Shown in pieces: positions 25,601 to 35,433 of a DNA stretch of 64,000 nt (position 1 is its first letter; each line of letters begins with the position of its first letter). Below the pieces are notes generated by a model, which saw only the letters and a program-made list of their open reading frames with translations, made no database searches and had not been told where the DNA came from. Both the position numbers and the translations under genes were made by a program. The DNA is from Shewanella sp. UCD-KL21 (GTDB taxonomy: Bacteria; Pseudomonadota; Gammaproteobacteria; Enterobacterales; Shewanellaceae): NCBI RefSeq assembly GCF_001957135.1, contig NZ_MPHK01000015.1, forward strand, positions 1 to 64,000. The letters run 5' to 3'.

Positions 25601-27577
25601 ATGGGTACAAATCTAACAAAAATCGCATCAGCATTAAGCCTAGTATTAGGTCTAGCTGCTTCAACAACCTCAGTTGCTTACGCTGAAACCACAACAGACA
25701 ACTCTGCCAACGCAGAGGTTGAAAAAATTGTGGTTATTGGTCGTCAAGATGCCAATCCTCTTAATATTGCTGCGAATGTAAATGTGATCGATCAAGCTGA
25801 TATTCAGCTTAGTGGTGCGGTGAGCTTAACGGAGTTATTACGTTCTCAAGCGGGTATTCAAGTGTCTGATAATAACTCAGGTACGACATTTGCCATGCGC
25901 GGTTTTTCAGCGTCTCAAGCCGCCAGCAATACCCTTATTTTGATTGATGGTCGTCGTTTAAATAATATTGATATTGCCGCACCGAGCATCAATGCAGTGC
26001 CGTTAAATCAAGTTGAGCGGGTGGAAATATTATCAGGTAGTGCAGGGGTGCTTTATGGCGATCAAGCCGTAGGTGGGGTGATTAACATCATAACTAAAGC
26101 GCCGAATAAAGATGGCGGAGGACTTCAATTAAGTGCTGGCAGCTTTGATACTTATGAAGCTAAAGGGGATATCTCCGGCAAAATTAATGAAGCGTGGCAC
26201 TATTATTTTGCGGGCAGTTACAATCAAAGTGACAACTATCGCGATAATAATGACAGTGAAACCGGCTCAATTCTAGGCCGTTTACAATACCAAACAGATG
26301 TGCAGAATTTCTTTGTTGAAGCCAACTACTTTGATAATCATCGTCAAGCACCCGGTGCACTTACACTGGAGCAGTTTAAAGACGATCCAACGCAGGCTGC
26401 GCCTTATACGGATGATGATTATGTCCATGAAATGACCACAGCGCTGCGCAGTGGCTATGAGTATCAATTAACTAAAGAGTGGGCGCTAGCAGCTGATTTA
26501 ACTTACTCAGATACCCTAACCACTAACTTCCTTTGGGGCAGTACTGGGCGTATTGAGCGTAATTTATTAAGCTTTTCACCGAAAGCAACCGCAAATTACC
26601 AGTTAGATAATGGTGATTTAGACATTGTTGCCGGGATTGATTTAAGTATCGGTGAGGCCGATTTTGATCTAGCTTATATCCAGCGTAACAATGAACAGAA
26701 AGTGACTAGTGCTTATGTGCAAGCCTCAGTACCGTTAACGCCGTCATTATCTTATGTTGTTGGTGGGCGCTACTCAAAAGTCACCGATGATTTGTACGAT
26801 CAAACACTTTATCCAAATCGCACCGAATTAGATAATGATGCCCATGCATTTGAGTTAGGGTTAAATTATCGTCCAAGCCTTGCGCATCGTTTTTACATTC
26901 GCGCCAATGACAACTTCCGTTTTGCCAAAGTGGATGAACAAGCTTATACCCCAATCAATACCATAGGACTTGATCCACAAACCGGTCGCTCCTATGAAGC
27001 CGGTTGGGACTGGACGACCACCACTCAAAGCTTCAAATTAAACCTTTACCGTTTAGATTTGGAAGATGAAATTGTGTATGACGCAGGGCGCACTGATGGT
27101 CCACAGGGCGGCGGTGCTAACGTTAATGCCGATGCATCAACCCGTTATGGGGTTAATGCAGCTTATGACGTGCAAATCGCGACTGATTGGCTGCTAGGTG
27201 CATCATACGATTACATTGATGCAGAATTTACTGAGGGCGAGAACGAAGGTAAGGCTTTGTCTTGGGTTGCTAAGCATAATGCCCGTGCGTATGTCAGTTA
27301 TGATATTGCTCAGCAGTGGCAAGTCTTTGCTGAAGGTATATATACAGGCAAGCGCTTTATTGAGGGCGATAACGCCAATGTTGACCCTAAGTTATCCAGC
27401 TATGTGTTAGCGAACTTAGCGATTAATTATACTCGTAATGACTGGAGTGCCAGTTTACGGGCTGACAACTTGTTAGATAAAGACTATGTCAGCGCGGGGT
27501 ACTACTCGGCTTGGGGTAATGGTTATTACTCGGGTAATGGTCGCTCAATTCGCTTAACCTTAGGTTATCGTTTTTAA
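25601..27577 (+). CDS. btuB: TonB-dependent vitamin B12 receptor, BtuB-like
   Basis: 658 residues. Signal peptide to about residue 28 (VAYAE), TonB box VEKIVVIG, plug domain (LRSQAGIQVSDNN, GFSASQAASNTLILIDGRRLNN, VERVEILSGSAGVLYGDQAVGGVINI), then a 22-strand type barrel ending in the aromatic residue of LTLGYRF. It takes up corrinoids across the outer membrane. The riboswitch 150 bp upstream makes the B12 substrate very likely. No btuCDF genes follow; a terminator closes the unit. Confidence 0.92.
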   Translation: MGTNLTKIASALSLVLGLAASTTSVAYAETTTDNSANAEVEKIVVIGRQDANPLNIAANVNVIDQADIQLSGAVSLTELLRSQAGIQVSDNNSGTTFAMRGFSASQAASNTLILIDGRRLNNIDIAAPSINAVPLNQVERVEILSGSAGVLYGDQAVGGVINIITKAPNKDGGGLQLSAGSFDTYEAKGDISGKINEAWHYYFAGSYNQSDNYRDNNDSETGSILGRLQYQTDVQNFFVEANYFDNHRQAPGALTLEQFKDDPTQAAPYTDDDYVHEMTTALRSGYEYQLTKEWALAADLTYSDTLTTNFLWGSTGRIERNLLSFSPKATANYQLDNGDLDIVAGIDLSIGEADFDLAYIQRNNEQKVTSAYVQASVPLTPSLSYVVGGRYSKVTDDLYDQTLYPNRTELDNDAHAFELGLNYRPSLAHRFYIRANDNFRFAKVDEQAYTPINTIGLDPQTGRSYEAGWDWTTTTQSFKLNLYRLDLEDEIVYDAGRTDGPQGGGANVNADASTRYGVNAAYDVQIATDWLLGASYDYIDAEFTEGENEGKALSWVAKHNARAYVSYDIAQQWQVFAEGIYTGKRFIEGDNANVDPKLSSYVLANLAINYTRNDWSASLRADNLLDKDYVSAGYYSAWGNGYYSGNGRSIRLTLGYRF

Positions 27578-27671
27578 AACCCCCTTTGTAATGAGCTAGC
27601 AGGTAATAAGTGAAGTGTCTGATTTTTAGACGATAATGCCTTATTACCCAGCGAATTACACTGAAGATACT

Positions 27672-27702
27672 AAAGCCGACAAAGCACTTGTCGGCTTTTT
27701 GC
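27672..27702 (+). terminator. Terminator after btuB
   Basis: Stem AAAGCCGACAA / TTGTCGGCTTT with a 5-nt loop and a T-run. Confidence 0.9.
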
Positions 27703-27794
27703 TTTAATCAGCATTAATCACTTGACCTTTGTAGGGCTTCTATGGATAAATTCGTTAATCGAGAACGAAGAATTATACAGGGAAGCATCGCTTT

Positions 27795-28538
27795 ATGACC
27801 TACCTTGAGCAGCAAGTACTCACTCAAGTCAAAGCTATTATTGGCAACGAAGAACAAGTCATTGGGCGCCGTGGTATTTTGATCCCTTTAAAAAAGGCCT
27901 TAATTAATGAAGCTGATATCCGCATTATTATCGATATCATTGCCAGCGATCCCGCGCTTGCCGCTCATTTACTTTGGCGCAGTAATACCGCACAAGCTGG
28001 TGGCGTAATTGCGACAAAAAATCGCAGCATCAAAGATGCGCTTATCCGTTTAGGCCAAGTCAATATTTATCGCTATAGCTTCTCGTTTTATCTAAAAGAA
28101 CGCTTAGATGAATTGCCTGAACCATATTGTAAATTGGTTAAAGGCTATTGGGCGCTTACTGAAAATATCGCCACCGATGCAGTGCATTATTTACGTGAGC
28201 TTGAAGACAATAAACAAGCTATTGATATTGATGCAGATGAACTGCAAACTTTGGCGCTATTTAGTGTGTTTGGTCAAGTGATTACCTTAAGTGCGTTTGC
28301 ATTTTTAAATGCTGCCTCTGAAAAGCCTGTAGCATTACAGGTGATTAAAAACCTCATAGATACCCAGCAGCAAAGTTTATCTATAGAAGCATTTGAGGCC
28401 CTTGGTTTAGATGATGAGTTACGCAATGAATTTATGGTGGCCCATAATATTAACCAAACTCGCAATGCAAACTCTGCAGGTTTAGTGCTTAGAGCTGTGC
28501 TGAGCAAACGTAATGTTTTGATAAACCCAATTAATTAA
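27795..28538 (+). CDS. HDOD-domain protein
   Basis: 247 residues, all alpha. The HDOD signature is IIDIIASDPALAAHLLWRSNTAQAGG followed by RSIKDALIRLGQVNIYRYSFSFYL. HDOD proteins relate to HD phosphohydrolases but lack the metal site and usually act as signalling or scaffolding proteins. No attached GGDEF/EAL domain here. It is a single gene between two terminators. Confidence 0.8.
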   Translation: MTYLEQQVLTQVKAIIGNEEQVIGRRGILIPLKKALINEADIRIIIDIIASDPALAAHLLWRSNTAQAGGVIATKNRSIKDALIRLGQVNIYRYSFSFYLKERLDELPEPYCKLVKGYWALTENIATDAVHYLRELEDNKQAIDIDADELQTLALFSVFGQVITLSAFAFLNAASEKPVALQVIKNLIDTQQQSLSIEAFEALGLDDELRNEFMVAHNINQTRNANSAGLVLRAVLSKRNVLINPIN

Positions 28539-28584
28539 CCCAATTAATGAAGCTAGTATGGCGAGTTGATTAATCCCATGACAT

Positions 28585-28614
28585 AAAAATGCCACGCTAA
28601 TCGTGGCATTTTTT
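28585..28614. terminator. Bidirectional terminator
   Basis: Stem AAAAATGCCACG / CGTGGCATTTTT between the convergent HDOD and metR genes. Confidence 0.9.
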
Positions 28615-28655
28615 ATGGCTTTTTCGCAGCTTGTACGCGCTCATTCTAAAAGCGC

Positions 28656-29567
28656 TTAGTGCTTTTGACTTAATCTTTGTAACTTTAACCCTTCAGCAGC
28701 CACTAAGGTGAGCCATTTTTGAATTAAATGGGTATTTGATGTGTTACGGCGATAGGCTGCAAATAACGGCCTTTTTAAACCTTCGCTGCCAAGTTTTACT
28801 GAACTTAAATTAAGTCCATGTCCTTCATTAATTGACCAGCTTGGCAGCGCTGCGACGCCATCATTACAGGCAATACGTTGAAGTAGCATTGCTGTTAAGT
28901 CACATTGCTTTTGTTCACCAGCCTCCACACCAGCAGGTTCTAAAAAGTGCTTATAAATATCAAGGCGCTGCAATGGTACAGGGTAAGTGATCAGTGTTTG
29001 CTTGGCGAGCTGCTCAGGTTTAATGAATGGCTGTTTTGCTAGAGGATGCTCATTTGAAACCACTAATTTCACTTCAAAATCAAACAAATGTTGATAGGCA
29101 AGTGCATGCCCTGGTACTGGATCTGAAGTGAGTACAATATCCAATTCACCAAGTTCTAAGGCATTTAATGAATCAAATAAATGACGGCTAGATAAATCAA
29201 TGCGGCCATCAGGTGCAATTTGTTTAAAGGCCTCGGTCACCGGCATTAACCAGCGAAAGCAGCTATGGCATTCAATACCCAATTTTAAAGATTGCGCTTC
29301 TCCATCAAGGCCTTTTTTCAGATCTGATTCTGTCACCATCACTTTAGGGAGAATTTCCTCCGCCAAATTAAGTAGTCGAGCGCCTTCTTGAGTAAAAGAT
29401 AATGGTTTGCTCTTTCGAATAAAAATAGACGAATTAATGCGTGTTTCTAATTCTTTTATTTGATGAGATAGCGCTGATTGAGTTACGAAGCGTTTTTTCG
29501 CAGCACCAGCAAGGCTACCACTTTCTTTTAGTGCCATCAGAGTTCGAAGGTGTCTCAGCTCTATCAT
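28656..29567 (-). CDS. metR: LysR-family methionine regulator MetR
   Basis: 303 residues. The N-terminus MIELRHLRTLMALKESGSLAGAAKKRFVTQSALSHQIKELE is typical of MetR, as is GIECHSCFRWLMP in the effector domain that senses homocysteine. In enterobacteria it activates metE, metH and other methionine genes. metH lies at the right edge of this window, too far to be adjacent. Autoregulation is possible via a weak box upstream. Confidence 0.9.
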   Translation of the reverse strand: MIELRHLRTLMALKESGSLAGAAKKRFVTQSALSHQIKELETRINSSIFIRKSKPLSFTQEGARLLNLAEEILPKVMVTESDLKKGLDGEAQSLKLGIECHSCFRWLMPVTEAFKQIAPDGRIDLSSRHLFDSLNALELGELDIVLTSDPVPGHALAYQHLFDFEVKLVVSNEHPLAKQPFIKPEQLAKQTLITYPVPLQRLDIYKHFLEPAGVEAGEQKQCDLTAMLLQRIACNDGVAALPSWSINEGHGLNLSSVKLGSEGLKRPLFAAYRRNTSNTHLIQKWLTLVAAEGLKLQRLSQKH

Positions 29568-29601
29568 ATTATCCTCACATGAATTTTGCTCAACTTACGG
29601 G

Positions 29602-29614
29602 TGAAATCAATTCG
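29602..29614. promoter_or_regulatory. Weak candidate MetR box
   Basis: TGAAATCAATTCG resembles the MetR dyad TGAA-N5-TTCA with one mismatch in the arms, 35 bp upstream of metR. Confidence 0.3.
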
Positions 29615-29913
29615 GTTGCTTGTATCAAGACTATCACAACAAACTTCTAGACGTCCAGACGCCTGTGTAATTTATTTACACAAATGTGGCTTGCTTGTTA
29701 ATTTTATGGTTGTTTTTGATGTAAAAATTACAGCTTTTGATTTTATAAAAAGTGACTTTTAAAGGTGATTATTAGCTTAAACGTCATTGAGAAAGGACTT
29801 TTTGAGGTTTTTTATCTGTGACTAGGCAGTTTTGCTAGGCTTATCTATACTCAGACAGGTATTGCTTTACAGAATGTCGATGGTGATTGAGTTTAAAATG
29901 ACAGGAGTGACAA

Positions 29914-30132
29914 ATGAGCCACACTTATAAAATTATTGAGTTAACAGGATCGTCTCCTATTAGCTCTGATGATGCGATAAAAAATGCAATTGCAGCAGCT
30001 AATGAATCGCTGAAACATTTACGTTGGTTTCAGGTTGTTGAGACCAGAGGCCACCTCGAAGAAGGTTTAATTGCTCACTGGCAAGTCACTATTAAAGTCG
30101 GTTTTACTTTAGATCAGAAATCACCTCACTGA
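29914..30132 (+). CDS. Dodecin
   Basis: 72 residues of the dodecin (former DUF1458) fold: [42 protein letters not shown]. The Trp in the LRWFQV strand is the one that stacks on flavin. Dodecins form hollow dodecamers that store or buffer FMN and riboflavin. A clear GGAG site precedes the ATG. It is convergent with queG. Confidence 0.93.
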   Translation: MSHTYKIIELTGSSPISSDDAIKNAIAAANESLKHLRWFQVVETRGHLEEGLIAHWQVTIKVGFTLDQKSPH

Positions 30133-30169
30133 ATAAGTGAGGTTTGAAGAATGACCATAAACAAAAGTG

Positions 30170-31480
30170 TTAAGCGTCTCTAGGTAAGCCTTTTTCAACA
30201 CTGCGGATCACCCGCAGGGTTTTACGGCTTAAATGACTTTTAGGCGCCGTTTGTGTTTTATCGTTAGAGGTTAAATCTTGCTGTTTAAGTGCTTGTTGCG
30301 CCAGTGCCCAATCAATATGTTCTATGACCATTTCATCGACTTCATCACTAGATCTGCGTAGGTTAAGCGCATCAATAATTTGCTGATTATACGGCGCGTT
30401 ACCTAAGGCAATTGCAATGTTTCTTAACCAGCTTTTATGGCCAATTCGGCGTATAGGGCTGCCTTCAGTGAGTGATAGAAATTGCTTTTCAGTCCAAGCA
30501 AATAATTCGAGTAAATCAGGTTGAATAAGCTGGCTGCGGATATGAAAATCGCTCTGCTGAGTTAGCGGCGCTTTACTGTTAACAGGGCACACTAATTGGC
30601 AATCATCACAACCATAAATGCGATTGCCAATGGCTTGACGAAACTCTTCGGGTATCGCGCCTTGTAATTCAATGGTGAGGTAAGAGATACAGCGGCGACC
30701 ATCGACGATATTGTTGTCTAATATGGCATTAGTCGGGCATGACTTTATGCAAGCCACACAGGTATTACAGCTTTGAACAATAGGAATATCCACCGGCAAA
30801 GGTAAGTTAATTAACACTTCACCTAAAAAGAACCAACTGCCAGCCTCAGGGTTTAGTAATAATGAATGTTTACCTGTCCAGCCCAGACCTGCTTTTTCAG
30901 CTAATGGCCGCTCAAGGATTGGGGCAGAGTCCACAAATGGTCTAAAATCAATGCCATCAAGCCCTAAGTCATGGCAGTGTGACACGATTTTATCACCTAG
31001 TTTTTTAAGCTGTTTACGAATCAGTTTGTGGTAATCCCTGCCGCCAGCATAACGAGAAATATAACCTAAGTTTGGGTCTGATAAGTTAGTGGCAAAGCCC
31101 GCTTGTGGCGGTAAATAGTCCATCCTGGCGCTGAGTACGCGAACGGTACCAGGGTGAAGTTCATGGGGGCGTGCACGCATCATGCCGTGGCTAGCCATAT
31201 AGCCCATTTCTCCGTGATAACCATTATCAAGCCATTGCTGCAATTTGCTTTCTTCAGTTTTAAGATCGGTATCGGTGATCCCAAGTTGAGAAAACCCTAA
31301 CTCAATCGCCCAGCTCTTGATTAAGTATGCTAATTCCGCCATCTCAGTGGCTGAAAGCTCATGGGCTAATGGCTGTACTCGCTCTGAGGGGCTTGTGGCA
31401 GACTCCTTTGCTCTAGCATTAACCGCTGTATTAGCATTAGCCGCTGGATTAGCATTAGGAGGTATATTTGAATTAGGCAT
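30170..31480 (-). CDS. queG: Epoxyqueuosine reductase QueG
   Basis: 436 residues. Two ferredoxin-like cysteine clusters are CNTCVACIKSCP and CDDCQLVCP; the cobalamin-binding domain lies before them (GYHGEMGYMA, WTGKHSLLL). The enzyme uses cob(II)alamin and two 4Fe-4S clusters to reduce epoxyqueuosine to queuosine in tRNA. Compared with about 380 residues in E. coli, it has an N-terminal Asn/Ala-rich extension of some 45 residues; a later start (Met 47) is possible. Confidence 0.92.
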   Translation of the reverse strand: MPNSNIPPNANPAANANTAVNARAKESATSPSERVQPLAHELSATEMAELAYLIKSWAIELGFSQLGITDTDLKTEESKLQQWLDNGYHGEMGYMASHGMMRARPHELHPGTVRVLSARMDYLPPQAGFATNLSDPNLGYISRYAGGRDYHKLIRKQLKKLGDKIVSHCHDLGLDGIDFRPFVDSAPILERPLAEKAGLGWTGKHSLLLNPEAGSWFFLGEVLINLPLPVDIPIVQSCNTCVACIKSCPTNAILDNNIVDGRRCISYLTIELQGAIPEEFRQAIGNRIYGCDDCQLVCPVNSKAPLTQQSDFHIRSQLIQPDLLELFAWTEKQFLSLTEGSPIRRIGHKSWLRNIAIALGNAPYNQQIIDALNLRRSSDEVDEMVIEHIDWALAQQALKQQDLTSNDKTQTAPKSHLSRKTLRVIRSVEKGLPRDA

Positions 31481-31521
31481 GATGACAGCTATTTACGCTA
31501 GGTTAGTGATCCACAGTTTTA

Positions 31522-33477
31522 TTATAACCTCTGTGAGTCATCATGGTAATACGATAGCTGATTTCGGCCATTTCTTTTGGCTTGGTAAAGTGCCATGTCT
31601 GATTTTTTTATCAGTTCAGATAAGGTTTGTTCATCATAATAAGTGCTCACTCCGGCGCTGATGGTCACTTTTAGCTCGGAGTTAATTGCTGAGAAATCAT
31701 GACTTGATACGTGCTCGATGATCGCTTGTGTGAGTGATATCGCAGCAGTGGAGCGAATTTGCGGTAATAACACTAAGAACTCTTCACCACCTACTCTGCC
31801 AATGACTGCGTTTGCTGGTAATTTGTTAGTGCAAATCCTTGCTAATGTTTTAAGGACTGTATCACCAGCATCATGACCATAGGTGTCATTTACTTGCTTA
31901 AAATGATCGACATCAAAAGACACAATAGCCAAAGTTTGTTGCTTGATTAAGGCATTATTAAATAATTGATTTGCCTGTTGATACAAGGCTAAGCGATTAG
32001 GTAATTGGGTTAATAAATCTGTTAATGCTAACAGCTTAAACTGTTTAGATTTTTTGTTTGAATATAGGGTAAATATAAACAGTAATATTAATGATGCCCC
32101 AGCTAGCATTAATGCAATATATTGTAATCTTTCATTGTCTTGTTGGGTGGCTAGCTGCTGCTCTTTTAGTAATTGGAATGCGATCAATTCTGCATTTTCA
32201 GCTTCAATTTTTTCACTATCAAATTTAACTAGCATTTCAGTGCTGCTTTGATTTTCCATCGCCTTATCGATTAATTGATGTATCTCATATAGGCTAATTT
32301 GCGCATCATAGGCTTGCTGCCAATCTTGTAAGGATTCATATATATCTACTTTGGCATTTAGCAGCATTTCATGGCCGCGCTTATTGTGATTGCGTTTAAA
32401 CCCTGCGGTGGCCTTGTTTAAGTAGGGTATCGCTTGTTCCGTTAGCCCTAATCCATGTTTTGCTTGAGCGAAAAACAATTGCATAAAACTATAATGGGTA
32501 TCAACATTGGGGCCGATGACATCTTCATATTCTTTCAAGTAATCAAGAGCCTGTTGATATTTTCCCAGTTCAATAAGTGGGTAAGACATATCTACAGCCA
32601 CCCGCGCAGGGTAAGTCGGATCTGTGTAGATGTCCTGAAAATAGTTAAGAATAGTCAAATAATAATCGGCAGCTTTTTGATACTGGCGTAAATCTTCATA
32701 GGCATAGGCCATGTCCATTTTTACCAACATTACCAAATCAAGTTGGTTGCTCTTGGTAAAGGCTTTTTCAAGCTGGAGATAATATTTTAAGGCGGTGTCC
32801 GTTTCGCCCATACGGCGATAAGTGACCGCTAAATCTAATAGGCTGAGGCGCTGTCTGGTAGGTAAATCAAACTCTTTATATAACTCATGAGCCAGCATTA
32901 GGTTTTTTAGCGCCATCGCGAAATCAGCGGTATAGGAGGCGATTTGACCAAGCTGTGAATAGGCATCAGCCATTAAGCGGCGATTGTTAATCCCTTCTGC
33001 TGCTAACAAACTTTCACGAATAAGGGCGTTTGCTGCTGAGGTATCGCCGCGATAGCGCATGATAGTTGCTTCACAGAGTTTTAACTCTATTCGAGTGCTT
33101 GCCGGCATTGCTGGGTAAGTTTTTATGGCATCAATAATGAACTGATCGGCTAACTTATTTTGCTCACCATGAAATACATTATGGCTAAGGCATTGTTTAG
33201 GAAGTAGTAAATAGGTGCGTTCGATATCTGCTACATCGAGCAAGCTTTCAAGGTCTTTCACCATTTGCGGAAAACTAGGATCGTTAATATCGGTTTGATC
33301 GGCAGCGTTAAAGAGTATATCAAACTCAGGGTTTTCTATTTGGGCAAAGCTTGAAAAACTCATACTGAGCATAGTTAAACCTAAGCCAATAATGAGCAAT
33401 GGCTTACGTACTAGCATTTGGATAAACCGGTTTTTATTAATGCCGAGGAAAAGGCTTTTTTGATTGCCGCTATACAT
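31522..33477 (-). CDS. TPR-GGDEF diguanylate cyclase, no I-site
   Basis: 651 residues; the signal peptide begins most naturally at Met 21 (MLVRKPLLIIGLG, cleavage near FAQ), with the start at 33417. A periplasmic TPR-like helical sensor (about residues 70-430) is followed by a transmembrane helix (YIALMLAGASLILLFIF) and a cytoplasmic GGDEF domain with active site GGEEF. The RxxD inhibitory site 5 residues before GGEEF is absent (PANA). It should make c-di-GMP. A paralogue lies 4 bp upstream, so the two are probably a tandem duplication in one operon. Confidence 0.85.
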   Translation of the reverse strand: MYSGNQKSLFLGINKNRFIQMLVRKPLLIIGLGLTMLSMSFSSFAQIENPEFDILFNAADQTDINDPSFPQMVKDLESLLDVADIERTYLLLPKQCLSHNVFHGEQNKLADQFIIDAIKTYPAMPASTRIELKLCEATIMRYRGDTSAANALIRESLLAAEGINNRRLMADAYSQLGQIASYTADFAMALKNLMLAHELYKEFDLPTRQRLSLLDLAVTYRRMGETDTALKYYLQLEKAFTKSNQLDLVMLVKMDMAYAYEDLRQYQKAADYYLTILNYFQDIYTDPTYPARVAVDMSYPLIELGKYQQALDYLKEYEDVIGPNVDTHYSFMQLFFAQAKHGLGLTEQAIPYLNKATAGFKRNHNKRGHEMLLNAKVDIYESLQDWQQAYDAQISLYEIHQLIDKAMENQSSTEMLVKFDSEKIEAENAELIAFQLLKEQQLATQQDNERLQYIALMLAGASLILLFIFTLYSNKKSKQFKLLALTDLLTQLPNRLALYQQANQLFNNALIKQQTLAIVSFDVDHFKQVNDTYGHDAGDTVLKTLARICTNKLPANAVIGRVGGEEFLVLLPQIRSTAAISLTQAIIEHVSSHDFSAINSELKVTISAGVSTYYDEQTLSELIKKSDMALYQAKRNGRNQLSYYHDDSQRL

Positions 33478-33480
33478 ATA

Positions 33481-35433
33481 TCAATGGTCTCCCTTAATGA
33501 TGTCTGGGAGATTTTGATAATGCCTATAGCAGTCTCTGCCGTTATTTTTGGCCTCATAGAGGGCAATATCAGCTTGTTTCAAAATAGTAGAAATACTGCT
33601 TTCATCAATCACGCTAGTTATGCCGATACTGACTGAAAATATCAAGTTATCGTTTAACTGCGGCGAGTTCACAAGTTTCATTTTATGATTAATTCGCTCA
33701 GCGAAAATCATCGATTGCTCGATATTTGTCTTTGGCATGATGATTAGAAACTCTTCACCACCAATACGCGCCACAGTATCCTTCTCACGACAATTTTGCT
33801 GACAGGTTTGCGCAATGAGTTGTAATGCTATATCACCGATGTCATGGCCGAATCGGTCATTGACACTCTTAAAGTGATCTACGTCGATAAGTAAGATGGA
33901 AAATTGCACTTTTTGCTTTAGCAGCTTTTGCATGACCTCGTAGGCATGTAAGCGATTAGGGATGTTGGTGAGTGGATCTTTTAATGCCATTTGTCGATAT
34001 TGTTGTGATTTTTTTTGCAGCTTTATAATTGAAATTATCAGTATTAACAGAAAAATAACTGTCATTGCGAGGGCGATATATTGTAATTTTTGCTGAGTCT
34101 TGGTGGCATTAAGCTGAATGTCTTTAAGCGCTTGGAACTCAATTAACTGTGCTTGTTTGTCTTCTAGGTTGTCTGAGTCAAACTTGAGTCTCATGTCAGA
34201 ATTATAGGTGTCTAGCCTTAACTGATCGAGCTGTTTATGAATGCTTAAGAACTGATGGTGCCAGTAATTAGCAGACTTATAATCAGCTTGGAGAGCAAAT
34301 AACTGACTGGCTAGCTGATAACTAATAGCTAAACCTTTTTGAAGGTTATACTTTTGAAAGTTAGCTGTTGCTGCATTGAAATGCTCAAAGGCGCTAGCAT
34401 AGTCGCCTTGTAACATGCGCAGTTCTAAATAATAACTATGCATGTAGCCATAGTGAGAGTACATCTCGGGGGTCATGTAAGGTCGAGCTTGATTTAGCCA
34501 CTTTTCTGCTTCTGCTAATCGGCCAAGTTTAATCAGTGGCGCTGACATATCAATCGCAACTCTAGAGGTATAAAGCGGATCATTGATCCCCTCGATGACC
34601 TGATAGACTTTGTCAAAGTATTCCAGTGCCTGCTGGTATTCGCCGCTATCTAATTTTATATAAGCAAGTGAGTTTTCAACGTTGGCAAGTAACATTAAGT
34701 CTCTGGTTTTATTAAGGTAACCCTTTATTCTGTTGTAGTAATAAAGGGCTTTTTCGTTATCGCCTGAGCGCCGGTAAATACCTGCTAAATTCAGTAAGTC
34801 TAAGCTAGCAGCATGCTGTAAACCTGTTTGTTGATTGAGCTCAAAAGACTGAGTGAAGCTATCAATCGCTTTGGAAAACTGACCTTGATAAAGTGCTTGT
34901 TTGGCAATGTTATTATGGGCTTTGGCGATGATACGCTTGTCATTTAGCGCTAAGGCTTGTTCAAGTGCTGCCTGGTTTAGCTTAATTGCGCTGCTATGTT
35001 GGTCAAGGTATCTGAATGCTTTTGAACGACATAAATTCAGCAAAATTGGAATTTGTGGGCTAAAAAATGATTGCTGCTCAATTTGGTTTGTCGTGGTAAT
35101 AAAGTTGTTGTTTTGTTCGCTGTCACTGGAACTAAAGGTTTTACATTGCTCAGTAAGTAACAGCTGCTGGCGCTCAATGTCGTCACTGGCAATAATGTTC
35201 TCGAGTTTGAGTAATGTTTGCTCTATGACAAGTAAATCTGTGATCTGTTCTGTTTTTAATTGATGAAACAAGTCATCAGCTGCCTTGTTATCAAAAGTAA
35301 AAGCAGTTACTGAAGCACTATTCAGTAAACCGACTAATACCAACAATAACAGCAGCTGATTGATGTAACGACTCACCTTGTGACAGTAAAGGCCGTTAAA
35401 ATCGCTAATTGTTGAATTATAATTATTATGCAA
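33481..35433 (-). CDS. TPR-GGDEF diguanylate cyclase, with I-site
   Basis: 650 residues with the same layout as its downstream neighbour: signal peptide ending near VTA, periplasmic TPR sensor, transmembrane helix (LQYIALAMTVIFLLILII), GGDEF domain with GGEEF. Here the inhibitory RxxD site is present as REKD. The two neighbours share matching segments such as QYIAL before the helix and LTNIPNRL/LTQLPNRL, supporting a local duplication. The role is c-di-GMP synthesis in response to an unknown periplasmic signal. Confidence 0.85.
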   Translation of the reverse strand: MHNNYNSTISDFNGLYCHKVSRYINQLLLLLVLVGLLNSASVTAFTFDNKAADDLFHQLKTEQITDLLVIEQTLLKLENIIASDDIERQQLLLTEQCKTFSSSDSEQNNNFITTTNQIEQQSFFSPQIPILLNLCRSKAFRYLDQHSSAIKLNQAALEQALALNDKRIIAKAHNNIAKQALYQGQFSKAIDSFTQSFELNQQTGLQHAASLDLLNLAGIYRRSGDNEKALYYYNRIKGYLNKTRDLMLLANVENSLAYIKLDSGEYQQALEYFDKVYQVIEGINDPLYTSRVAIDMSAPLIKLGRLAEAEKWLNQARPYMTPEMYSHYGYMHSYYLELRMLQGDYASAFEHFNAATANFQKYNLQKGLAISYQLASQLFALQADYKSANYWHHQFLSIHKQLDQLRLDTYNSDMRLKFDSDNLEDKQAQLIEFQALKDIQLNATKTQQKLQYIALAMTVIFLLILIISIIKLQKKSQQYRQMALKDPLTNIPNRLHAYEVMQKLLKQKVQFSILLIDVDHFKSVNDRFGHDIGDIALQLIAQTCQQNCREKDTVARIGGEEFLIIMPKTNIEQSMIFAERINHKMKLVNSPQLNDNLIFSVSIGITSVIDESSISTILKQADIALYEAKNNGRDCYRHYQNLPDIIKGDH